Source of the DNA: Deinococcus cellulosilyticus NBRC 106333 = KACC 11606
GTDB taxonomy: Bacteria; Deinococcota; Deinococci; Deinococcales; Deinococcaceae
Direction: 5' to 3'
DNA length: 64,000 nucleotides
Assembly: GCF_007990775.1 (NCBI RefSeq)
Contig: NZ_BJXB01000018.1
Span: 1 to 64,000, forward strand
Under the pieces are notes generated by a model. The model did not search any database, was not told the origin of the DNA, and was given only the letters and a program-made list of their open reading frames with translations. A program made the translations under genes and the position numbers. The stretch's first letter is position 1; each line of letters opens with the position of its first letter. This document shows positions 23,958 to 32,727 of this stretch, one piece after another.

Positions 23958-23989
23958 AAGCGGATTGCAAAGCTGACTGTTAAAGCAGA

Positions 23990-24014
23990 GAAGCCCAGAA
24001 ATGTTCTGGGCTTC
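23990..24014. terminator. Bidirectional terminator between convergent genes
   Basis: Perfect 11-bp stem GAAGCCCAGAA/TTCTGGGCTTC with a 3-nt loop, placed between the ends of the serine hydrolase (+) and the carboxylase gene (-). T-rich sequence follows on the plus strand. Confidence 0.8.
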
Positions 24015-24029
24015 ATTTGTAGCAGGAAG

Positions 24030-25586
24030 TTACAGTGGGATGTTCCCGTGCTTTTTGAAAGGTCTGCTTTCTTCTTTGTTGGCCAGCATGGTGAAACCTT
24101 CAATGAGTACCCGGCGGGTGTCTTCCATCATGATCACATCGTCGATGTAACCCCGTGCAGCGGCGACATAAGGGTTGTCAAAGGCCTCTTTATAGGTCTT
24201 GATTTTCTCGGCCCGGGTGGCTTCAGGGTTGGGGCTCTGCTGGATGTCCTTGCGGTACACGATGTTCGCGGCCCCTTCTGCGCCCATCACGGCCACAGCT
24301 GCGGTGGGAAGGGCAAAAACCAGATCGGCCCCCATGTCGCGGGAGTTCATGGCGAGGTACGCGCCACCGTAGGCCTTGCGGGTGATCAGGGTGATTTTGG
24401 GCACAGAGGCTTCTGCGTAGGCATACAGCATCTTGGCCCCGTGTCGGATGATCCCTGCGTGTTCCTGCTGCACACCTGGAAGGAAGCCAGTGACATCCAC
24501 CAGGGTCAGGATGGGCACATTGAAGCAGTCACAGGTGCGAATGAAGCGTGCTGCCTTGTCTGATGCGTCAATGTTGAGGGTGCCCGCCATGAATTTGGGA
24601 TTGTTCGCCACGATGCCCACAGGCTGACCTCCAAGGTGGGCAAATCCAGTGAGGATGTTGCGGGCAAAGTCAGGCTGCACCTCAAAGAAGAAGTGGTCAT
24701 CCACAATCTCCCGGATCACTTCAACCATGCTGTAGGGTTTTTTGGGACTGGGATCGATGATTTCAGTGAGTTTTTCAGTGCCCCGGTTGCTGGGGTCTTT
24801 TGTGGCCTTGAAAGGGGGTTTCTCTTTTGCATTCTGGGGCAGGTACTCCAGAAGCGTCTTGATCATTCCGAGGGTGTCCTTGTCGTTTTTGCCGGACAGG
24901 TGGGCCACCCCAGATTTTTTCATGTGCACTTCCGCGCCCCCGAGGTCCTCAAAAGAAACATGCTCGCGGGTGACGCTCTTGATCACTTCTGGACCGGTGA
25001 TGAACATGTAACTGCTGCCCTCGGTCATCAGCACGAAGTCGGTCATGGCCGGGGAATACACCGCTCCACCTGCACAGGGTCCCAGAATGGCGCTGATCTG
25101 GGGGACACAGCCTGAATAAATGGCGTTGCGGTAGAAGATCTCGCCATAACCGCTTAAAGAGTCCACCCCTTCCTGAATGCGGGCACCTGCGGAATCATTG
25201 AGCCCGATCACCGGACATCCGGTTTTGGCGGCCAGGTCCATGATCTTGGTGATTTTCTGGGCGTTGCGTTTGCCCAGTGATCCGCCGAGCACCGTGAAGT
25301 CCTGACTGAACACATAGACCCGTCTGCCGTGGATGGTGCCCACACCGGTCACCACCCCTTCACCGGGGGCTTCAATTTCCCGCATCAGGATGCCACCCAC
25401 GTGCTCTGCAAAAGTGGAGAGCTCCATGAATGAGCCTGCATCGAGCAGTTCCTCAATGCGTTCCCTGGCGGTCAGTTTGCCCTGCTGGTGTTGTTTCTGC
25501 TGGCGTTCCTTTCCACCGCCGAGTTCGACTTTCTGCCTGCGTTTTTCGAGTTCCGCGATCAAAGCCTCTAGTTCTGGGTTGTACAT
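24030..25586 (-). CDS. Acyl-CoA carboxylase carboxyltransferase (propionyl/methylmalonyl-CoA type), beta subunit
   Basis: The 518-aa protein is the carboxyltransferase half of a biotin-dependent acyl-CoA carboxylase, moving CO2 from carboxybiotin to propionyl- or related CoA in the cytosol. Both crotonase-like halves are complete, with the oxyanion-hole glycines in PCAGGAVYSPA and KAYGGAYLAMNS and the family blocks LNDSAGARIQEGVDSL and DVTGFLPGVQQEHAGIIRHG. No biotin carboxylase or biotin carrier gene is adjacent, so its partner is elsewhere. The start ATG lacks a clear Shine-Dalgarno. Exact acyl-CoA specificity is not readable from the sequence. Confidence 0.92.
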   Translation of the reverse strand: MYNPELEALIAELEKRRQKVELGGGKERQQKQHQQGKLTARERIEELLDAGSFMELSTFAEHVGGILMREIEAPGEGVVTGVGTIHGRRVYVFSQDFTVLGGSLGKRNAQKITKIMDLAAKTGCPVIGLNDSAGARIQEGVDSLSGYGEIFYRNAIYSGCVPQISAILGPCAGGAVYSPAMTDFVLMTEGSSYMFITGPEVIKSVTREHVSFEDLGGAEVHMKKSGVAHLSGKNDKDTLGMIKTLLEYLPQNAKEKPPFKATKDPSNRGTEKLTEIIDPSPKKPYSMVEVIREIVDDHFFFEVQPDFARNILTGFAHLGGQPVGIVANNPKFMAGTLNIDASDKAARFIRTCDCFNVPILTLVDVTGFLPGVQQEHAGIIRHGAKMLYAYAEASVPKITLITRKAYGGAYLAMNSRDMGADLVFALPTAAVAVMGAEGAANIVYRKDIQQSPNPEATRAEKIKTYKEAFDNPYVAAARGYIDDVIMMEDTRRVLIEGFTMLANKEESRPFKKHGNIPL

Positions 25587-25904
25587 TTGTCTTTATTAAA
25601 CCCTGTTTTGCCCGAACTTGCCTAGGTCACTTGTCCGTTCCTTCCTGAGGAACGCAGACAACCAGGATGTCTGTCCCTGTTCAATGTGAAAATAGCGAGA
25701 CTTCAGGCAGAGCTGAAGCCTCTCTTTCTGCCATCCTGAAAAAGGTGTGTTGTTCACTGAAGAAAAAGGAGACCCAACGGTTGCCTGTTGTGACCCTGGC
25801 CCGGTTGAAGTCCTTCCTGTGGTACTTCTGTCAGAAAAATACGATATGCTGAGGAAGCTTTCGAGAAGCAACACACCCACAAGGAGCTGAGGAGGTTTCC
25901 TTTC
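25587..25904. other. Intergenic region between carboxylase and alpha/beta hydrolase
   Basis: In these 318 nt between divergent genes I see no gene or known RNA. One imperfect hairpin GAGACTTCAG/CTGAAGCCTC lies near 25698-25723. The GGAGG ribosome binding site of the hydrolase (25891-25895) is at the end. Confidence 0.4.
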
Positions 25905-26762
25905 ATGAATGATGACGTGATGGTAGTGGACGATGGACAAGAAACTCCCAAGGCACAACCCAAAATCAGAGTCTATGGCGCAGGCAGTCCGGTGCTGCTG
26001 CTCTCGGGTGGCCCGGGGTTTTCAGCCGATTACATGGAGCCACTTGCCAGGGAACTGGAACTTCAATACCAGGCCGTTCTCCCCGACCTGCGTGGAACCG
26101 GAACCAACACTGTAGAGGAAACCCCTGAGAACCTCTCGCTGGATGCTCATGTGGAAGATGTGGAGAACATCCGCAAGCAGTACGGCTGGGACAAATTCTC
26201 TTTTGTGGCCCACTCCAGTGGCGCCCAGATCGCTCTGGCCTACGCCCTGAAGTACCCCCACTTTGTGAAATCCATTGCCCTGCTGGACCCTGCCGGCACC
26301 GACACCGGTTACCTCGAAGAGTTCAACCGGGTCGCCGATTCCCGCCTGAACCGTCTGGACAAAGAGATCCTGGCAGACTGGAAGGCCGGAAATGGGGATT
26401 TCACCGAGGGCCTCACCACCCTGCTGTACCGTGTGGTCTTTGACCGCAGAACCGCCAACAAGATCGTGGAGATGGTGCCCCAGAAGTCCTTCTTCAACCA
26501 GAAGACGGCAGAGGTGTACACCCAGGGTCTCGTCGACAGTGGCTTCAACATCACCGACCGTCTGGGCGAACTGAGCAGCATTCCTGTGTATGTGGCCCAC
26601 GGCCTGCTTGATCCCCTGCCTTACGAGGTGGGCAAGAGCATTGCAGAGAAAACCGGAGGCAAGTTTGTGCTGCAGGACAACTGCGGTCACTTCCCCTGGA
26701 TTGAGGTGCCCAGAGAGTTCTACCCCCAGTTTCTGGGCTTTTTGTTCCAGAACGCCTGGTAA
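25905..26762 (+). CDS. Alpha/beta hydrolase, proline-iminopeptidase-like
   Basis: The 285-aa protein has the SGGPGFSADY oxyanion loop (34-43) typical of the proline iminopeptidase branch, the nucleophile Ser104 in AHSSG, an Asp near HGLLDP and a His in DNCGHFPWIE. The N-terminal ~20 residues are acidic and not part of the fold. It likely cleaves N-terminal prolines or small esters in the cytosol; substrate unknown. GGAGG lies 9 nt before the ATG. It ends at a terminator shared with the convergent lactonase-like gene. Confidence 0.87.
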   Translation: MNDDVMVVDDGQETPKAQPKIRVYGAGSPVLLLSGGPGFSADYMEPLARELELQYQAVLPDLRGTGTNTVEETPENLSLDAHVEDVENIRKQYGWDKFSFVAHSSGAQIALAYALKYPHFVKSIALLDPAGTDTGYLEEFNRVADSRLNRLDKEILADWKAGNGDFTEGLTTLLYRVVFDRRTANKIVEMVPQKSFFNQKTAEVYTQGLVDSGFNITDRLGELSSIPVYVAHGLLDPLPYEVGKSIAEKTGGKFVLQDNCGHFPWIEVPREFYPQFLGFLFQNAW

Positions 26763-26781
26763 ATCCAATTCGAAAAACAAG

Positions 26782-26806
26782 ACCCTCGCTCAGGCGAGGG
26801 TTTTTT
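26782..26806. terminator. Intrinsic terminator after the alpha/beta hydrolase
   Basis: Stem ACCCTCGC/GCGAGGGT with loop TCAG and a T6 run on the plus strand; a shorter T-run on the minus strand may let it also serve the convergent gene, whose stop codon (26790-26792) lies inside the hairpin. Confidence 0.88.
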
Positions 26807-27632
26807 GCTGGTAGAATGCCTCCAGACGGGGCAGGGATGTGGAACAGTGGGAGGGCAGATACAGGGCATGCTGTTCCTTTGTGAACTGGACCATCTTCTG
26901 TTTGCTCTGTCTTGCCTGCTGAGGGCCACCCACAGCGGAAACCATGTCCACAGTGTCCAGTTCAAAATACTTCATGCTGGGGGTCACATCTCCGGCAAGA
27001 ACCAGATACCTGCCCTGGCTTTTCACAATGACCGACTGGTGCCCCGGAGAGTGGCCAGGCGTGGGCACCACCCAGAGGTCATCGAACAGCATTTTGCTGC
27101 TTTCAAAGTTGTGAAATGTTCCATCCTTAAAATCCACCAGATCAGGCTTGAAGCTTTCAGGGAACAGGGAAGGCCAGTACCCTTTCATGTGGGCGAAAGG
27201 CTTCTCGGTGGCTTCGAATTCTGCTCTGGACACAAGCACTCTGGCTTTTGGAAATAGGCTCAAATACCCCACATGGTCCTGATGCAGGTGGGTGATGATG
27301 ATGTGACTGACGTCTGATGCATGAATGCCCTTTGCTTTGAGTTGTTGATCAAGGGCAGGCTGGAAGGGTTCGGGGAACCGGACCATGTTGCGATTCAGCA
27401 TGCGGTTGAGGGCAGGGTAATTTTTCTGCTCCAGGGCCCGGGGATGTTCACCTGCATCCACCAGAATGATGCCCTCTCTGGGGTGCTCAATGGCCCAGCT
27501 CAGCATTGGGATGGATTCACTCCACTCCTGGTCCTGCATCACTTGCATCAGCCGTGAGAAGCCTTCACGGGGAGAGGAGAACCAGCTTTTTTTCAGCTGG
27601 CTGTTGGCAGAATTCAGGCCCCAGACCTTCAT
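26790..27632 (-). CDS. Metallo-beta-lactamase-fold hydrolase, lactonase-like
   Basis: The 280-aa protein has the dinuclear metal site of AHL-lactonase-type MBL enzymes: H115, H117, D119 and H120 in THLHQDH, H194 in TPGHSPGH, D215 in AGDV, and a late His in LPSHC. Such enzymes open lactone rings or hydrolyse related esters; quorum quenching is possible but not shown. No signal peptide. A perfect 14-bp palindrome and a TetR gene lie divergently upstream, suggesting local repression. The last codons overlap the terminator shared with the neighbouring hydrolase. Confidence 0.88.
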   Translation of the reverse strand: MKVWGLNSANSQLKKSWFSSPREGFSRLMQVMQDQEWSESIPMLSWAIEHPREGIILVDAGEHPRALEQKNYPALNRMLNRNMVRFPEPFQPALDQQLKAKGIHASDVSHIIITHLHQDHVGYLSLFPKARVLVSRAEFEATEKPFAHMKGYWPSLFPESFKPDLVDFKDGTFHNFESSKMLFDDLWVVPTPGHSPGHQSVIVKSQGRYLVLAGDVTPSMKYFELDTVDMVSAVGGPQQARQSKQKMVQFTKEQHALYLPSHCSTSLPRLEAFYQQKTLA

Positions 27633-27660
27633 GGTGAAAAACCAGACACAAGTAAGATAC

Positions 27661-27674
27661 TAGACATATGTCTA
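27661..27674. promoter_or_regulatory. Candidate TetR operator between lactonase-like and TetR genes
   Basis: TAGACATATGTCTA is a perfect 14-bp palindrome. It overlaps the last bases of a -10-like TAGTAT (complement of 27657-27662) of the minus-strand MBL gene and lies upstream of the divergent TetR gene, a usual place for autoregulatory TetR binding. Confidence 0.65.
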
Positions 27675-27746
27675 TTATGTTTCGTGTGTCTGAAAACGTC
27701 AAGTTCTGCAGGGCCAACTCGGGTACAATGCAGAGCAGTGGGCACC

Positions 27747-28334
27747 ATGAAGACCGCAGAGAAGACCGAAGACCGCCGCATCCAGCGCACCCGCGACCTG
27801 CTGAAATGCACCCTGGTTCAGCTCATCGAAAAACAGGGTTATGAGGGAATTTCCGTGCAGGACCTCACCCGTGAGGCCAACATGGGCAGGGCCACCTTCT
27901 ACCTGCATTACAAAGACAAGCATGACCTGCTCTGGCAGAGCCTGAAAGCGCCTCTTGAAGACCTCAGGGAGCGTTTCCCGAACAGTGGTGCCGCCCTTCC
28001 CGAAGAGCCCAGTCCCATGCTCAGGGCCCTTTTTGAACTGGCTGCACAGGAAAAACTGCTTTTCAAAACGGCCCTGGAGGTCCCCAGTGCCATGCAGGTG
28101 GGACAGCACATCCGGGCCTACATCGCAGGATTTTTCCTCAACCGCATCAGGCAGGATGTGCCGGATTCTGCTGAGCCTCAACTGGCTGCAGAATTTCTGG
28201 CTGGAGGCATCCTCAGTGTGCTGCAGTGGTGGCTCGGTCAGGAAGAGCCTCAGGACGCTTTCCAGATCACTTTGCTTCTGAAGCAACTGGCGATTCAGCC
28301 TGTGTTTCAGGGGCTTTCGATCTGTCAGGAATAA
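27747..28334 (+). CDS. TetR-family transcriptional regulator
   Basis: The 195-aa protein has a TetR helix-turn-helix: RIQRTRDLLKCTLVQLIEKQ, then YEGISVQDLTREANMGRATF and YLHYKDKHDLLW. It is transcribed away from the lactonase-like gene, with a palindromic site between them, so it probably controls that gene and itself. An in-frame GTG three codons earlier (27738) lies 8 nt after a TACAAT -10 (27724-27729) and may be the true leaderless start. It is followed by a hairpin shared with the aminotransferase gene. Confidence 0.87.
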   Translation: MKTAEKTEDRRIQRTRDLLKCTLVQLIEKQGYEGISVQDLTREANMGRATFYLHYKDKHDLLWQSLKAPLEDLRERFPNSGAALPEEPSPMLRALFELAAQEKLLFKTALEVPSAMQVGQHIRAYIAGFFLNRIRQDVPDSAEPQLAAEFLAGGILSVLQWWLGQEEPQDAFQITLLLKQLAIQPVFQGLSICQE

Positions 28335-28349
28335 GTTGGAAGAACAAAA

Positions 28350-28373
28350 AAGAGAGGACCACAGGTCCTCTCT
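28350..28373 (-). terminator. Terminator of the LysN-like aminotransferase gene
   Basis: Ten-bp stem AGAGAGGACC/GGTCCTCTCT with a 3-nt loop, followed on the minus strand by TTTTTTG. It lies between convergent genes; on the plus strand it lacks a T-run. Confidence 0.85.
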
Positions 28374-28386
28374 AAAAACTTGCGAT

Positions 28387-29595
28387 TTACAGATTCTTGC
28401 TGATGACTTCGCCCAGAGCGCCGATTCCACGGTCAATTTGATCTGCATTGGCGCAGGAGTAACTCAGGCGCAGGGTGTTCTCGCCGCCTCCCAGGGCAAA
28501 GAAGGGGAGACCCGGAACAAAAGCCACTTTGTAATCCACGGCCTGCTTCAGGAGTTCGGTGGACTTCATGTGCTCAGGGAGGGTGAGCCACAGGAACATG
28601 CCCCCCTCGGGATCGGTGTGGGACACTTCTGCAGGCAGGTATTTGCCCAGGGCTTCCATCATGAACTGCCGTCTCTCACCGTAGACTTTGCGCACCAGTT
28701 CGGTCTGGCGACCCAGCACCTCGTGGACCAGTTCAAACACGATCATCTGGTTGAGGGTGGCGGTGTGCAGGTCTGCACCCTGCTTGGCCTGCACCAGTTT
28801 GCGGTTGATGGTGGGATTGGCCGTCACCCAGGCGACACGCAGACCCGGGGTGAGGGTCTTGGAGAAGGTGCTCATGTAAATGACATGGTTCTGGCTCTCG
28901 TCGCCCCCGGCGTATTCCAGACCCAGAGAGAACAGGCTGGGTGGGAAGTCGCCCCGGAAGCGCAGTTTGCCGTAAGGGTCATCTTCCAGCAGCAGCACGC
29001 CATAACGGCCAGTGATTTCCACCAGTTTCTTGCGGCGCTCCAGGGACATGGTGCGTCCGGTGGGGTTCTGGAAGTTGGGGATGGCGTAGATGAATTTGAG
29101 TTTCTTCTGCTTCAAAAGCTCTTCGAGGGCCTCGGTGTTGATGCCCTCCTCGTCGGTGGGAATGCTGACGTACTCGGGCTCATAAGGGCTGAAGGCCTGC
29201 AGGGCACCGAGGTAGGTGGGGGTCTCCACGCCGATCAGGTCACCCGGGTTGATCAGGATCTTGCCCAGGAGGTCCAGCCCTTGCTGGGAGCCGCTCACCA
29301 GCAGAATGTTGTCTGCATCAACGTTGCCATGCTGGGCAGCAATCCACTGGCGCAAAGGGGCGTGGCCTTCGGTGGTGCTGTACTGCAGGGCCTGTGCACC
29401 TTGCTCATTCAGGACTTTCTGGGTGGCAGCAGCCACCTCCTGCACAGGAAAGAGTTCAGGGGCAGGCAGACCGCCAGCGAAGGAGATGATGTCAGGTTTC
29501 TGGGTGAGTTTCAGAAGCTCACGGATGGTCGAGGAGGTGATGCGTCTGGCACGGTCAGCGAAGAGGTGGTCCCACTGGACAAGAGAAGCAGTCAT
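28387..29595 (-). CDS. PLP-dependent class I aminotransferase, LysN-like (2-aminoadipate aminotransferase)
   Basis: The 402-aa protein is a fold-type I aminotransferase with the PLP lysine K246 (STFSKTLTPG), NFQNPTG (174-180) and EDDPYG (204-209). The N-terminal TIRELLKLTQKP and FAGGLPAPELFP blocks match what is known of Thermus LysN, which acts in the alpha-aminoadipate lysine pathway and accepts several amino acids. Start chosen at the ATG directly after a leaderless promoter: TATACT (complement of 29603-29608) ends 7 nt before it; a longer frame upstream would run through that promoter. Two nested inverted repeats cover the promoter. Confidence 0.88.
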   Translation of the reverse strand: MTASLVQWDHLFADRARRITSSTIRELLKLTQKPDIISFAGGLPAPELFPVQEVAAATQKVLNEQGAQALQYSTTEGHAPLRQWIAAQHGNVDADNILLVSGSQQGLDLLGKILINPGDLIGVETPTYLGALQAFSPYEPEYVSIPTDEEGINTEALEELLKQKKLKFIYAIPNFQNPTGRTMSLERRKKLVEITGRYGVLLLEDDPYGKLRFRGDFPPSLFSLGLEYAGGDESQNHVIYMSTFSKTLTPGLRVAWVTANPTINRKLVQAKQGADLHTATLNQMIVFELVHEVLGRQTELVRKVYGERRQFMMEALGKYLPAEVSHTDPEGGMFLWLTLPEHMKSTELLKQAVDYKVAFVPGLPFFALGGGENTLRLSYSCANADQIDRGIGALGEVISKNL

Positions 29596-29654
29596 GAAAC
29601 ACAGTATAAAACTTTTCATGACGTTTTTTTCGTTAGACTGCGTAAAAACGTCAT
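29591..29654. promoter_or_regulatory. Nested inverted repeats around the aminotransferase promoter
   Basis: Repeat A has arms GTCATGAAA (29591-29599) and TTTCATGAC (29614-29622) flanking the TATACT -10. Repeat B has arms ATGACGTTTTT (29618-29628) and AAAAACGTCAT (29644-29654). They share the ATGAC half-site, giving three spaced copies of ATGAC/GTCAT, a layout typical of regulator binding. Confidence 0.6.
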
Positions 29655-29694
29655 ACATTTGCCCGGATGTCAAGGACAACTGCCTGTGCAGAAG

Positions 29695-29718
29695 CCAAAA
29701 AAGAGGCCCTCAGGCCTC
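29695..29718 (-). terminator. Terminator of the DUF4384 gene
   Basis: On the minus strand, stem GAGGCC/GGCCTC with loop TGAG (29703-29718), followed by TTTTTT. Confidence 0.8.
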
Positions 29719-29734
29719 CTCATGTTCACGCACT

Positions 29735-30292
29735 TCAGTAACGCACGTTGTAACGAGCAGTATCAGAAACCCAGTTCTTCTGGGGGAGGGGCTGAATGAT
29801 GATGGACAGTTTGCGGGCAAAATTCATGTCCCCCCGGATGGTGATGGTGGCAAAGTAATCGTCCTCGTCCCGGAAACGGGCCAGGTTGCGCAGGTCCAGG
29901 GGCTCTTTGCTGGCCACCGCCAGCACCTTGTTGAGGCCGTAAGGGGCAGCAATCTCGTATTCAAAAGGGTCATTTCTGTCCGGGAAGACTTTGGTGGTGT
30001 TGGCAGGCACAAAATTGTCCCCATTGTCATAACGGTTGGGCAGGATCATGTCGATCTGACCGTCTGCATCGATGTTGAACAGGTACACATAAGCGTCCTG
30101 ATTCACGCGGGTGTAGATGTGGATGTTTTCACCTGGGTAATAAGAGGGGGTGTTGCCGCCTTTGTCCAGCCACACGTTCACATAAAGATCGGTGGGCACA
30201 GGATTCACAATGATGCGCTGGGGACTGATCTGGGGTTTGGCAAGGGCAACAGAGAGGAGCAGGACCGAGGCGGCCAGAATGTGCTTTTTCAT
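29735..30292 (-). CDS. DUF4384-domain exported protein
   Basis: The 185-aa protein has a signal peptide (MKKHILAASVLLLSVALA) and then a DUF4384-type domain, recognisable from YYPGENIHIYTRVNQDAYVYL and DADGQIDMILPNRY. Such proteins are common in Deinococcus-Thermus and are thought to be cell-envelope components; function is unknown. The start is leaderless: TACTTT (complement of 30299-30304) ends 6 nt before the ATG. An upstream in-frame ATG would put 21 residues before the signal peptide and is rejected. Confidence 0.84.
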   Translation of the reverse strand: MKKHILAASVLLLSVALAKPQISPQRIIVNPVPTDLYVNVWLDKGGNTPSYYPGENIHIYTRVNQDAYVYLFNIDADGQIDMILPNRYDNGDNFVPANTTKVFPDRNDPFEYEIAAPYGLNKVLAVASKEPLDLRNLARFRDEDDYFATITIRGDMNFARKLSIIIQPLPQKNWVSDTARYNVRY

Positions 30293-30439
30293 GCATTCAA
30301 AGTAGCGGCTGGGCAGCGTTTCAACATGATAAATGAGAATGATTTTCTTTACCAAAGTTTGGTTTTTCCTTTATTTTCTATGCAAGTGGGCACAATTTTT
30401 CTGTGTCCAGCCCTGCAATGTCAGCAGACAGAGACCATT

Positions 30440-32233
30440 TCATGCCCCATCTGGAAGTGCTCTGGGAAGTTCCACATGAACAGTGGTGCCCTCACCGAGT
30501 TCGGATTCCAGCCAGATTTTTCCCCGGTGTTCCCGCACAATCCACTGGGCGATGGACAGTCCCAGTCCGGTCCCTCCCGGGTCCTCACCCCGGAAGCGGC
30601 TGGGATCAGCCCGGAAAAACCGCTCAAAAACCCGCTCCAGATCCTGGGGTGCAATGCCAATTCCATTGTCCCTGACCTTCAGCAGCAGGGTGTCGGCGTG
30701 GATTTGCAAATCCACAGAAATCTGTCCTTTTCTGGGGGTGTACTTCGCTGCATTTTCCAGCAGAATCACCACCAGTTGCCTGAGGCGATCAGGATCTCCA
30801 GAGACGTTCAGAGGGAGCGTCTGTGCGTGCACGTGGAACTGGTGACGGGGATAAAGCCGCTGAATTTCCTTGCAAGCCCCAGAGACCACAGGTTCGAGGT
30901 CAAACACCACTTCACGCAGGGGGGTTCCAGCATCCCCTTTGGCAAGTTGCAGCATGTCCTGGACCAGACGTCCCAGTCGAATTGCCTCTTTCTGGACATC
31001 CTGAGTGATTTCCTTTTTCTCTTCTTCCGAAAGATCAGGAAAGCGGGTCAGGATGTCGAGGTTGCCCTGGATGCTGGTGAGGGGGGTCCTGAGTTCGTGG
31101 GCGGCATCGGCCACAAAGCGCTTCTGGGACTCAGAAAGCACCCTCAGTCGCTGTTCGCTGAGCTGCAAGGCGGCCTCTGCAAGTTTGCGGTCATGGATGT
31201 CAATGCAGGCCCCGATGAACCCTTTGAATTCACCTTCAGGAGTGTACCTGGGGGTTCCACGGTTCACGATCCAGCGGTGCTCCCCATCAAACCTTCGGAG
31301 CCTGAACTCCATCTCGAAGGGCCTGTGCAGTTCAAAATTCTGCTGGAAGGTGGTGAGGCAGTGGGAGAGGTCTTCCGGATGGATGCCTTCCATCCAGCCA
31401 TTGCTGGCCTCCTGAAGTGGGCTGCGACCTGTGAACTCCAGCCAGCGCTGGTTGAAGAAGGTGGCTGTTCCATCCAGGCCACTCATCCAGATCAGGACAG
31501 GTGCATGGTCTGCAGCGAACTGGAAGCGGCGCTCGCTTTCCCTCAGGGCGATTTCCGCCTTCTTCTTTTCGGTGATGTCGCGGGAGATCAGCAAAATGGT
31601 CTCTCTGGAAAGCGGAATGAAGCGGGCTCCAAACCACACCTCATGGTCTTGCAGGGTGAGGGGATACTCCAGTTCCACCTCCTGTTCCCCTTGCAGGGCG
31701 TCATGAATGCGGGACACGAAACGGTCCGCAAAGACCTTCGGGAACAGATCATGCATGGTTTTGCCCAGCATTTCCTGTGAGGGACGGTAAAACAGGGTAG
31801 GCTCTGTGGGGGCAATTTCGAGGTGTCTGCCTTCACGGTCCATCACCAGAATCACATCCGTCATGGCTGAGAGGTATTGCCGGATGCGGGTTTCGCTGAC
31901 TGCTGATTTTAAAGGTTCACCCACCTGCAAAGTCAGGTGTGGAATCTCGGAAAACACATGACAGGTCCAGTTGAAGCCCTGCAGGTTCGCGCGCAACCAG
32001 AATTTGTTCCCTGCAGGTTGTCTGGCCTGAAAGACCGGGTTGCAGGTTTCAATGCGACCATGGGCGTCCAGCAACACAAAAGCCCGTGCGTCTTCCGCAA
32101 ACAGTTGAGGAAGCAGTTGTTTGAGGGACAACTGCTCTGCATGGGCTGGAAGTGATGTCTGCAGGCGGAAGGTGCGGATCAGGTGCTGCAGCCACTGGAG
32201 TTGCTGCGATTTCAGGGTTGTCCTCTCTGCCAC
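30440..32233 (-). CDS. PAS-domain sensor histidine kinase
   Basis: The 597-aa cytosolic kinase has three PAS-like domains in the first ~365 residues (around VLLDAHGRIETCN, ILVMDREGRHLEI and IWMSGLDGTATFFN). The HisKA domain follows with the phospho-acceptor His379 in AAHELRTPL, then the ATPase domain with the N-box ENAAKYT (N494), DNGIGI, FERFFRAD and GTGLGLSI. No transmembrane segment is seen, so it senses a cytosolic cue or redox/light state. No response regulator gene is adjacent, so it is an orphan. The start is set to GTG 32233, preceded by GGGAGG at 5-nt spacing; the GTG two codons upstream abuts that site. Confidence 0.92.
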   Translation of the reverse strand: MAERTTLKSQQLQWLQHLIRTFRLQTSLPAHAEQLSLKQLLPQLFAEDARAFVLLDAHGRIETCNPVFQARQPAGNKFWLRANLQGFNWTCHVFSEIPHLTLQVGEPLKSAVSETRIRQYLSAMTDVILVMDREGRHLEIAPTEPTLFYRPSQEMLGKTMHDLFPKVFADRFVSRIHDALQGEQEVELEYPLTLQDHEVWFGARFIPLSRETILLISRDITEKKKAEIALRESERRFQFAADHAPVLIWMSGLDGTATFFNQRWLEFTGRSPLQEASNGWMEGIHPEDLSHCLTTFQQNFELHRPFEMEFRLRRFDGEHRWIVNRGTPRYTPEGEFKGFIGACIDIHDRKLAEAALQLSEQRLRVLSESQKRFVADAAHELRTPLTSIQGNLDILTRFPDLSEEEKKEITQDVQKEAIRLGRLVQDMLQLAKGDAGTPLREVVFDLEPVVSGACKEIQRLYPRHQFHVHAQTLPLNVSGDPDRLRQLVVILLENAAKYTPRKGQISVDLQIHADTLLLKVRDNGIGIAPQDLERVFERFFRADPSRFRGEDPGGTGLGLSIAQWIVREHRGKIWLESELGEGTTVHVELPRALPDGA

Positions 32234-32727
32234 CTCCACCTCCCATGCTGTGCCAGTGTTGACGAAGCTGAGTCTGCATTTTTAAGACAGAACCTGCTGC
32301 TGGACTTCCATTATCCGTGAATTCAGGTCTGATGTGTATTGGGGAAGATCTTAAGAAATGCCGTCAGGAGATGCCTGCTGTCTAGAAATGCAGCAGTTCA
32401 CAAAAAGTCCAGAAAGGGACCTCATGGTTTTCACCCACCAGAGCTCAGCTTTCTCAATTTCTCAGCGGGCCACATGTGCACTGCTGCAACAGGTGAATGG
32501 TATTGTTGTTCAGTCTAAATCTGAAATCATAAAAAGGGTTTGTTTTTGCCTTTGAAGCTGCCTGGTGACATTTGTTCAGCACTTTCAGTGAGAACAATGA
32601 GCACCTTTATGAAACGGGTTACGGATTTTCTGTGAAGATGCTCTAGTTGTCCTACAGAGCGGATGTAAAAGATCTTTCTGTCTCCAGAGCAGGAGCTTCA
32701 TAACATGGACTCTGGAGGTTCAGACCC
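32234..32727. other. Gene-free region upstream of wrbA
   Basis: Almost 500 nt between the divergent kinase and wrbA. No gene, known RNA, clear terminator or consensus promoter is evident. GGAGG at 32716-32720 serves wrbA. The length is unusual in this compact window, so an unannotated small RNA cannot be excluded. Confidence 0.4.
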
